Source: Saxidomus purpurata (lineage: Eukaryota > Mollusca > Bivalvia > Venerida > Veneridae). From it: a DNA stretch of 64,000 bases. Location: the NCBI GenBank assembly GCA_022818135.1, contig JAFMSR010000002.1, forward strand, positions 20,785,085 to 20,849,084, read 5' to 3'. How positions within the stretch are numbered: position 1 is the stretch's first letter; every line of letters begins with the position of its first letter. Positions 25,406 through 37,400 of the stretch are shown piece by piece. A program made the position numbers and the translations under genes. Under the pieces are notes generated by a model, which worked only from the letters and a program-made list of their open reading frames with translations, made no database searches and was not told the origin of the DNA.

Positions 25406-28400
25406 CCCCCCCCCCCCCCACGTCTGTCAAGTGGGGAACCATACTAGGAACCAGTTTGTATACATTAATAAGCACCTATTGACTCAGTGTTAATTAAGCG
25501 TTCAAGTATCCAGACCAATGACTTTAGTTGCGCCTATTTTATGGTTTTGTCTTACATATGTAAAAGATGAATTGTGAATGAATAAACTCATTAAATAACA
25601 TAATTTGATATTGCTTTCCATTCGTGTAACGGCTTGATGGCATATTTGCTATATTTCACTATAATGAACATAATTCCGACATTCCTTCTGGGTCGAAATA
25701 TCCTGAGTACGAATGCACATGTTTCCACCGCAGAACCTGATTTTCTGATATACTGAACGTTGTCAACATTAAAGTTTGATTGGGATCAATGGAAATAAGG
25801 ATATTTGCTGTAATTATGTTCATAAGAATAATAAATAACTCTGGATTTACCTGTATTTCTTACAAGTTCAGAAGATCGCAGCCGCGTTATTTTGTTTAGG
25901 TTACACTGTACTAAATTTTACCCGTCATTTTACTATGTAAAGGGCTTACTCGCCACAACTGCTTAAACTGACTGTATTCACAAATTTAACAGTACTGTAA
26001 ATAAGGTAATTGTCATGTGACCAAAATTTCTTGATTTGTGTGCCTGTAGACAGACTAATTCACGAATTTTATTATCGCGAAAAGAGAATTATCTTATAGT
26101 AAATCATTGTGAAATTAATCTTTTACGAGAGTGTTAAATCAGCGAAGTGGGAAATTAAGGAAAGTAGTAACACTTAAATCATTGTGAATATAATCGTATT
26201 TACAGTATGTCTACACTAAAAAGGGACCGGAATTTTTTTTCCTTATAACCGAGTGTTCCTTATAACCGAGTTCCCTATAACCGAGGATTTTTACATTGAA
26301 TAAAGAAGGATTTAGATCGGGGAATTGAAAACTGTTCCTTATAATCGAGTGTTCCTAATATCCGAGTTCCTTATAAGTGAGGTTTACTGTAGATGGTTTG
26401 AAGAGGTTAAAATTAATAGCTTCTTTAGTAATTATTACAGTTAAGCTATTCCAACTACATGTATGTATTTAAGTAAAGCCTTTAAAAAGACTTACAAAAT
26501 TTTCATAGAAACTTTATTTCACATTTTAATCACCAGAGCAATGATGCAGGTACAAATTTGCATGCATTCAGGAAAGTTAAATCATACATGTTTACTGCAT
26601 TTTCATTAAATTTGGCGGTGGTTTTGTTTGGCTATATTGGCAAAGCTAAAATACAACTAGGACCAATATTCCTCTTTAGTTTCATGCTCAAATCTGTGAT
26701 GTCCGTGATCTTATCATTATTGCTACAAATGGAGATTATAAAGAGTGGGGATGGGGGTGGGAGGAGGGTCTGGGGGTATATGGGTTTAAGTGTATATTAT
26801 GTTATTGTACTTTAAGTCACGGCACACAATCACAATAGGGTAACCTCATCAATTCATAGGCATGAAAAAACATGCTAGACTTTCATGCATTGCTGTAGAA
26901 GGTAAGAGGATTTTGTTTTAACATTCATTCGCATTTGTCTGCCTTAACTCACCGTATTAGCCAAAACCCTGAAAACTGCAGTGCAAATGTAAAAAGGTCA
27001 AGGGTGTTTTAAATTGGCAGTTTTACTCAAATGTGCCAATTTTCAACATAACCTAAAAACACCATAACCTAAAAACACCATAACCTAAAACACCATAATT
27101 TAACATCACTAAACAAAATACTAAAACTAGAGTACAGTATCCATTTGATTAGTTCTGTATTTGACCAGCGTGCTAAATGCATGTTGTGCACGGCTATACT
27201 GTTGTAAAGACTTCATCTTAGTCTGCAAAGATTGCACCATCAGCAACAGCACTTTGAAAATTACAAAAAGAAGGCCTGTTAACTACTTATGCAGTACCGT
27301 GGGTGAAACTAATTTGAACTTAAAATGCAGCAATGAAACGTTGTAAGTTTAGAGACAATTAAAGACATTTTAGAAGACAGAAAGACAGATTCTGGCTGAA
27401 GTTGAGTAGTCAGTAATAAAGCGATATTTAGTCAGCAGTTGATATGATTTAAACTAAAACACTGAATGAATGAATGAATGAATGAATGAATGAATGAATG
27501 AATGAATGGTGTTTTATGGTACATCAACTTCCAAGGTCATATAAGGCACATTAAAATCTTGGTATCAAATGCATGAACATTGTTAAGTGTTTAAACTATG
27601 TTTATAAATGTGCAGCCACCTCCTTGGCGGTTGGAGTCACCACTTGCATAGGGCTTTACAGTACCGTTTCTGCACAAACTTCAGCTCACCAAGTCCAGTT
27701 AGTTGGCTTTTCCAATACACTACTAACCCCCAACTACAGGGGTAAAACTTAAACACAGTTAAAGACGAATTGAGAATGAGTGACTGATACTTCACTTTAT
27801 CAAAAAGACTATTAACTTGTTTTGGCCTGTTTTGGCCCAAATTATCGATACTTTACAGTATGTGAAATAGCAATTCATAAGACTTTTCTTCTTAAAACTT
27901 GGTTAGGAAGTTTTCATTGTTTTGGTTGTTCTTAATTTTTGCAGGTCAAACATGACGCAATTCTATGACTGTGTATTAAAAACAAAGTCCAGTTTGAGCT
28001 CTTACCTCCAGTTGGTGTATGTTTGTATTTTGCTTTGGCAGCCATGAAGATAATCAAAGCTATAATCATACTGATGAGGGGGATGAGGAAACCAAAATCA
28101 AACCCCACCTCCTGTTGTACATAGGCCACGCCCGAGTATGCCACCACGGCTCCAGCATTGATAAACCAGTAAAACCTGCAGTCAAATTATCAATGAAATA
28201 AATGATTACAATGCCTAGCAACATCTATTATCAAATGATTTAGTTTATTGTAGGAAACTAAATTTGTTTTCAAATAATACTAGGCTAAATTCATCCCTTT
28301 GCTGCAGCAAGACATTTATGTAGTTTCATAAACTATGCACCAATACATTTCCACTTAATATACCAAAAACTTGAGTGATTGGGATTTGGACAGGGTCATT

Positions 28401-31400
28401 CTTGAAAATTCTTATTATTTAAGTTCATTGTGTATCAGCAAAGCAGTATGCTGAAGAGCAAAACAGTCCTGGCAGCCAAAAAGTGGAATTGTCTATATTT
28501 CAAAGTGTCTTTTGTGTGCAAATAGATATAAATTGTTCTTTTATCTTTGAGTAAATAATTTACCAATTGAAGAAAGACTGTACAGCATCTGCTCCCAAAT
28601 CATCAACCTGCTGAGCTCCAAACGGTCCAACATTTGCCTTGATCCCTCCAGTTCCTATGGCAACAAACACCAGCCCACTGAAGAAGTAGCCTTTTCTTGA
28701 TTCCTTCAATATTTGAAACAGAAATACTATTACGTTTAAGTAAAAGCAAGCTTTTCTAGAAAAACTTTGAAGACAATTTTAATATCTGACTTAAATTTAA
28801 TGCACTGGGACAAGGCTGTTCCCTTGGCAAAACCAAAATAAGTACCCTACAATACATCAATGACCATTTTATCTAACTGGGGTTTGAACCAGCAACTGCA
28901 GAATAACACCTGATCCCGTACACAACTGTTACCCCTGTTTCTATTGTAATATTGGTAATAATTTAATATTTATGAAATAGTTTGCCATTGAATGATTTTT
29001 ATGCTTCTAAAATCTTGAATGTGCAGACTGATCATGATCTGCACTGGTTGCAAAGGAAGAATAAGCTGTCACGAACAAAATGAGAGGTAAATTAAATGGC
29101 AAAATTAAGGCACCTGAGATAAGGTATTTTCATCTGACTACTTTAAATTGGGCTATATTAGCGATTATTTTATTTTTGCTATTTTTGCAAATTTCCCATT
29201 TCGCTAATTGAAAAATCACGTAAAAGATTAACTTCACATAGATTTACTGTTAAAGAATTCTCCTTTCACAAATTAAAAATCGCTAATAAATCCATCTGCA
29301 AAAAGTTGTCATCACGCCAAAATTACTCAATTTACTTAAAACTTCATGTTTGTACATGTATATAAAGCTTACAATACTAAGATCTTCGTCCCCACCAAAC
29401 CACTTCCTGTAGTCTACTGCAGAAGCTGGTAGCAAGAACAAACCTGGAAAAATAAATAATGTTCTTTCAAATGAAATATATATAATATTCTGTGGCCTAT
29501 GATAAAGGAATGGTAGACGAAAATGTAACTGACTCAAAGTAAACCTCTTGATAAAAAGTCTTCCATTTAATTTATCATAGTAATCATTTATGATGTGAAC
29601 ATTTGCTACAGTTCACTGATTCAGTAAACTCCGTATATAACGGCTATGGTTCATCATAGAGCAAAATTCTTGATATAAGAAACAAATTTTCTGGGCCCAA
29701 ATTTGTTCTTCTTTATAAAATATGAAAATGCTATATGGATATAATATACTACAGATATAAGGAACAAATCTAAATGGTCCCTAGGAGTTTGTCATATACA
29801 GAGTTTACTGTATTTAAATTTCTTGACTTATAAGCCTCCATTTGTAGTGGGTTTTCTTCATTTATACATAATTGCTCATGCACTTATGTTAATTATGTAC
29901 AAATACCATCAACACATATGATATATGTATTTCAAATAAACATGATTGCAAACGTTTGTCAAACTTCCTTTAAAGCAACTTAAAATGTAAAACTAACTGT
30001 CACATGATGTAAGAAATGATACAGTCACATGAACATATATATTTAAAAGAAATGACTGTGAAATTATTACGACCAGGATATTCATGTAGCTGTTTAAGTT
30101 ATTGTTCATATCATGTATTTATTTATCATTGTTTTGTTTGAGCATTTCCTTCAATGTTCCTTTAGCACTTCAAATACTCAAAATACATACTAATGAAAGT
30201 ACAGACAGAATAATGATAGAACTGCCTTCTATTTTCTCTATAACAATGTTCATATAACTTATACCTTTTTATGTATTTTATTTCTTTATAAGTACTGTCA
30301 AAAGACGCTTCTTATCTAATTTTTTGCAATATCTTTGAAAAAATACTGTGCTACATTTTAAGCATGTACTTTCAGCTTTAAAAGAAATATTAGGAATGTT
30401 TTTCATACAAATAAACGTAGTTAATTTAAGACATCTTTCTTGGTAAAACAAGAGCTTCAAGAAATTTTACATCCAAAGTGCTAATTGGACTTTTATGGTT
30501 TTATTTTTAAAAAATCAAAATAAATCTGATAACTAAGGCTGACATGAAAAAAGCTGGCAGACTCTCTCTCTTAGATAAACAACTGTTTCCATCATGTCTC
30601 GAGAGCCATAAAAATGTAAAAAGTGTCTCGAGAGACAGTGTCTCAAGAGCCATACATGTTTTATAGTGTCTCAAGTGTCATAAATGTAATTTTAGAGAAC
30701 TTGCTATCCAGATGGGATAAAACAAATTAGTATAAAATAAAAAGAAACCAGTTTTAAAGTACATTACCAAGCACATATATCAGTCCTGATCCAAGGATGG
30801 TGTTGTACTTTCCGGCGAGAGAGTCGGCAACGTAACCACCAACAACTGGGATCAAATACACTGTTCCTGCAATATTAATACACAATGAGTATTATTTTGT
30901 GTCAGCTGTCACTATTTCAAGTCCTAATCACAATAATAACAAGAGGGCCAAGATGGCCCTATATCGCTCACCTTGGTACAAGTCCACTTGCCTGGTGGAA
31001 GATCACTAGATAATGTTATATACCAAATAGGTTTTCCTATATACGCCTTTGTAAAACAAATGATCCCCCCCGGGCAAGGTCAATTTTGACCTCAGGGGCA
31101 TAATTTGAACAAACTTTGAAGAGGTCTACTAGGCAATGCTACATGCCAATTATCTATGCTCTAGGCCTTGTGGTTTCAGAGAAAAAGATTTTTAAAGTTT
31201 TCCCTATATAAGCCTATGTAAAACTAAGTGACCCCCGGTGCTGGGTCAATTTTGACCCGGGGGTCATAATTTGAACAAACTTGGTGGAGGTACACTTGCC
31301 AATACTACATGCCAAATATCTAAGCTCTAGGCCTTGTGGTTTCAAAGAAGAAGATTTTTAAAGTTTTTCCTACATAAGCCTATGTAAAACTAAGTGACCC

Positions 31401-34400
31401 CCTGTGCGGGGTCAATTTTGATCCGGGGCTCATAATTTGAACAATCTTGGTAGAGGTCCACTAGCCAATGCTACATGCCAAATATCTTAGCTCTAGGCCT
31501 TGTGGTTTCAGAGTAGAAGATTTTTAAAGTTTTTCCTATATATTCCTACGCAAAACTAAGTGACCACCCCCGCAGGATCAATTTTGACCCGGGGGTCATA
31601 ATTTGAACAATCTTGGTAGAGGTCCACTAGACAATGCTACATGCCAAATATCTTAGCTCTAGGCCTTGTGGTTTCAGAGAAGAAGATTTTTAAAGTTTTT
31701 CCTATATATGCCTATGCAAAAACTAAGTGCCCACCCGCTGGGTCAATTTTGACCCGGGGGTCATAATTTGAACAATCTTGGTAGAGGTCCACTAGACAAT
31801 GCTACATGCCAAATATCTAAGCTCTAGGCCTTGTGGTTTCAGAGAAGAAGATTTTTAAAGTTTTTCCTATTTGTTGCCATAGCAACCAGAGTTCTGCATG
31901 GAATGGAATTCTTTGAACAATTTTGGTAGAGCTTCATGCAAGGAACATTCCTGCATAGTTTTATCAACATTGGCCTAGAGGTTTCAGAGGAGATGTCATT
32001 TGAATCAAAATGTTGACGGACGACGTACGACGGACGACGGACAATCATCGATCAGAAAAGCTCACCCTGGCGTAGCCAGGTGAGCTAAAAAGTCAGAATA
32101 ACTAAAACAACAAAAAAAAGGTTTCTGCATAATACAAATATTTGGTTAGTGGTTACTTGCATTCAGAATTTAATGCTATTACCACTAGTTTAAGGGGTCA
32201 TAACTCTTGAAGTATTGATCCAATCATGTCCATAATCAAACTCATCTGAGATGTTATAACCATTTGCATTATGTTCAAGTTTGATTTGCATTACTTCAGA
32301 AATGTGTAAATTAACTAAACATCGGTGAATGATGGACAACAGACATTTGTCAATCACAACATCTACCTTCAGGTGAGCTAAAAAGTGCACTGTGTTATTA
32401 CTATTTAGAAGCCCATAACGACATTATTTGAAAGTGTATTAAAACATGCTCTTTCTTAAAAATTCGCACATCTTGTCTGTTAATTGAAGACAAGGCAATC
32501 TAAAAGACAGCTATATTCCTTGCTGCAAATAGTTACAATGATGGAATTAATGTAACTGAGTATAAATTTCTCTCAGAGGTGCACTGTCTAATAACATTGC
32601 TGCAGTTTGCTGTTGCTCCCTTGCAATTGCTATAGATCTGTTTATAAATTTGATTCATTCTACATCTTCAAAGTTTAAAATTTTCTCAACTGCAAAGAAA
32701 GTACTTTTATGTATAAAATGACATCAAAAACTTGTATGTTTATTTGTAACAAGCAGATAAAAGGATATTCTTCCTTAATACAAAACTAGATCAGTTTATT
32801 ATCAGTGTAAAAGCTTAACCGTTTCCTACTTAAATAATGTTCTTTTCAACCCATGTTTGGCCAAATAGGTCACAAACTTTGATAACATATATATACATCG
32901 TAGCAACCAAACCTTTCGCAAACTTATTTTTTAAAACTTATATTTCTGCAGCATGGTATAAACAACTACTGAAGGTCTTGATTATTAATATAACACTTTT
33001 TGTTTTGCTCTGAAAATAACATTTGCTTTAAAAAGTCTGCTAGATATTTATGTGTAAATAATTACAATTATCATCATCATCATCATCATTATCCTCATTC
33101 AGTAAGTAACAGCTTCAATAATAGTACACAAGATGCTCCAATTAAAAAAAGGGTCACTGTAAAGTGACATATGCCCCCCCCTTTAATCCAGTTTCAATTC
33201 TGAGACAAAGCAACATGGCCTTGATTGCCGTTCTTGATGACATAAATGAAAAGAGCCTTCCATTCCATAAACAATCAGACTAGTAGCAATTTTTTTATAT
33301 TTGGCAGCTTTCAGTCAAATCCCTTCCATACTTTTGGAGTGATAATCCGCAAATGAAAAGTAACAAAGGGCAGTATCTCCAAAAATTAACGAAGCTTGAG
33401 TCATTGTTGTTATGCACTGCACTTTCTGCCACAAGTACAAGCTAATGCAAAAGTTAACTAGAGTTTTTGTCTTTATTTACAATGTATATCATTATTCAGA
33501 ACATAAAGAGTCCAGCTAGATGATAGAATGTCAGAAAATTGTATTTGGAACAATTTCAACATTGTGATACATGTACTCTCTTTACAAACTTTCTCATTTT
33601 TGCCCAAAAATGATAATCAGTCTGAGGCAACAGCAGACCACATTTTGTAGACACCTACTTTCAAAAAAGGTAAAACTCAACTGTCCAAGGTTTATTTAAA
33701 TCAGTGCATACTGTAAATTGCATAATATTTGCAATGATTTAATTTTCGCTATATTCGCAAATTTCCTACTTTGATAATTTAACAAATCTGGCGAAAGATT
33801 CATTTTTTACATGAAATTACTACAAGACAATAATTTTTATCCTTTCAGATATTGAAATTTCGTGAATAAGTCCATCTGTACATAAATCACGCAACTTTTA
33901 CCACGCGTAAATTAACCAATCTACAGTACATGTACTATATATATTGTTTACCTATAATTCAATATATTTTACAATATAATTTCTCCACTACAAATCAACA
34001 TAAAATAGAAGTATTTATATGTTTTATACCTGAAAATACAAGCGTCACAACAGATGCCTGTTCGCTGGTGTAGTTGAGCTCTGATGTACAGAACAACACC
34101 ATGTTGGCCACAACACTGTAGTATGTCAGCCGCTCACAAAGCTCTGTTACCAATATGCTTGCGACCACAAAAAGTCTAAGTCCTGTGATTTTCCCTTTAG
34201 GCTTCTGTCTTCCTATATCCCCATCCATTCCAGCTTCTGCTGCTATTGCTGCCTCTTTTTCTTTCTCGTTCATATCTACGGAGGTTCCTTGTTGAACTGG
34301 TGATCCAAGGAGCAATGGCTTAGTCTCTGAATCGGAGTCGTCCTCCGAAATACTTCGGTCGCTATCATGCTGATGTACAGAATAGATAAGTATTCATTGA

Positions 34401-37400
34401 AATCAAGCTAATAGTGAAGTCTATCAACACTGGAATGTGGTGAAATAAACAATCAAAGATATCTTTTGAGTGCTTGCAATCTAAAAGTTTGTATATAAAC
34501 CTGCAAGAGTCATTTAGAAGACCTGATAAGGATAGAAAAGTACTGTAAAGTAAACATTTGAATTCTGATAAGTAAAATAATTTAAATGCAAGCAAAGGCT
34601 ATTATGTAGATATTGAAATGATTTAGGAAATAATAATAACTACATAAAGTTGATGTTTCTTTAATTGAAAAAGGGAAGTCGCTCTTCAGACACGTTTTAT
34701 GCAGATCAGTCTAAAAGTAATGTAGCCTCTTCAGCATCAAACAAGGTCTTTCTATGATTGGAATAATTGAACAAGTTATCTCTTTTCAAAGTTGACTTAG
34801 ATTTCAACAGGACAGATATTCTAATCAGTTCACAGAAAATATCTAGTCAAAAACAGGAGTATCTGTAACACTGATGGATGCATATCCCCCACAAAGCATG
34901 CATTTTGAAATGAATAGCATGAAAACTGTAATTGTAGACAAGCAAATACAATCATAAGCTCAGATAAAGTTATGATTATTTAATACTGCACTTCTTTTCA
35001 ATATCCTCTTTCATTGAGTCAAATATCGATATGCTATGTTCCCTTAAGAAGCTAAATTTCACATGATGAAGGGGGATAATTCAAAATGAGGCAAGGTAGA
35101 GTAAAGGTTATTAGACACAGTAAGGGACTGAGACACTGCACTTCCTCTGAATATGTTCTATCACTATGTGTAATATCTCTTGCATGGTTTTGGAATTAAT
35201 TTTAAACAAGCATAATTTCATACAATAAAGGGAGATAATTCAAAAATAGGATAAGCAAGAATTGTAGTTCTTGTTCACTGCACTTTGTCTCTATGTCCTC
35301 TATCATTGTGTGAAATATCAACTAAATCTCTCATGAGTATAGTTCTCAACTTAATAACGCATGGGACTAGCATATTACATAAAGGGATATAATTCAAAAA
35401 TGGAGTAAGCTGGAGTTATTATTCTTGGTCACTGCGCTTTCTCTCAAGTACTTCTATCGATGTGTAAAGTATTGACTGAACCTGTCCAATACTTTTATAC
35501 TCTTGACAATTTTTTTTGCGCACCCCTTTTGACCTCTATCAATGTGATGAAACTTTTATCATGCAACTCTACCTTTTCAACTAGTTTTAGTTATTTTCCG
35601 TACAACAAGTATTCAGACAGACAGACAGACGGGATGGTAAGATCTCACAATGTCACACAAGCTGACAGCTCTTTCCAACATTTATCCCTAACCTCTACCA
35701 TAGAAAGAGTGTGTGAAAAGTATGGAATGCCAGGGTTGCGTCATGACATTCTGCGTATTTTGTGTAATGTTATATTACAAACAATCATTATAGGTAAGAC
35801 ATATTAACCAGTTACAATGCCTTCAATACATTTTTTGACATTTTCCTTTCAGTTTAAACAATATTCTATTAACTCAAAACATTAACAAAATATGAATATA
35901 ACATACAATGTAATTGGTACATACAGGATAGAGTAAAAAGCTAATAGCTTTTCCTTTTTATGTACCCATTACATACCTTATGAACTATGATGTGTGATTA
36001 TACCTTCAATGTATTATATGACAATTTCCTCCAATGTCATTAGAATTTCCTTATTCTATAACATATTTGTTTAGTCAATATAATTATGTAGTTGTTATGT
36101 TATGATATGTGATGCAATACATTCAATATAATTATGATATGACACTTTCCTTCTGTCTTATTAGAGTTATAAATGAGTCACTATATATAAATCATGACAT
36201 AACCATTACATAATAAAGATAGAAAATAATACTAAAAATAAGGCAGCCTTAGCTTTCGATATACCTGTAAAAGCAAATTTACAGAAAGGTAAACAACCCA
36301 GTGATTAATGCAAACTGTATACCAAGCAAGCCTGTTGGAGTAATGGGACATTGAATTTACAGTATCAACATTTGAAATGTTCCTGAATGCTCACTTAGTT
36401 TCTAATCATATATTTCTGTATTTATTTCCATTAAACTTCATGTCAAATATGTCTGGCCAAACCAGAGTTAATTGAATTAACAATTGTTCTTTAATTCTAT
36501 AGTTTATGTACAGATTATAATTAATGTTCAAAGGCAGTAATATCTAGAAAAGACAATTACCTGAATATTTGCCATTTCTACCTTGTTTTTCCTACACTAA
36601 CCGATATATTACAAGTATTTACATATCTAAACCTCCAAATACAATGGTTACTGTAACTCGAACAAACATTCATTCATTATCTAAATAACAATTTCATTTG
36701 ATAACAAGTACATGTATATTGTATGGCTTATATTAAATGATAGTCAGCTATTGAAATGATAAATGAATATAAATGAAAAAATTATCTTCTTCTTGACCAA
36801 TCAAAAACATGCACTTCTTTCCAGCAGGATGTATGACACACAACAGTAACAAGGCTGACTGATACTGCTTTGTGAAGCTTTACTGTAAAATTGACAAAAT
36901 TCTTTTTCTTTTTATTAAAGTCATGAAAATTTCAGGAGGATTTTGGAGCTTTGGTTACTTACCAAAAAAATTAATTTAATCTCAAGTTGACATATATCAA
37001 ATTAAAATACTGAAAATGAAGCCAGACACCACTGTGACATGATGTTGTGCAAGCATGAGCACACCATTGTATGAGCCACAATGTTACCTAACAAACAAAA
37101 TACAAGAGAAAACAAACAAAATACAAGATATAACAAACATAATAGAAGCAAATTTGTATGTCACCGTTATGCTTACTACAGATTCAAACTTTTTTTTGAA
37201 CTTTACAATCTATTGAATGTTAGTGTATGGAAGTATACTGCATGAATTAACTTAACTGTACAATATGTTATTAATAGTTGTTAAATTTTACATTAATTTC
37301 CTTTTGTGTATTTATAGAACACAAATCAGTATTCACGTGAGGGATTGTATATACATGTTCACATGTTTACAATAAAATAATCATAGTCACAGAATAACAA

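Noticed and set aside
25208..25482. Open frames of poly-proline/poly-phenylalanine or poly-lysine/glycine
   Set aside because: They are translations of the C and T homopolymers, not genes.
34313..34315. Transporter start within exon 2 (a TTG)
   Set aside because: Not an ATG; exon 1 at 39097 supplies a proper ATG with compatible splice phase.
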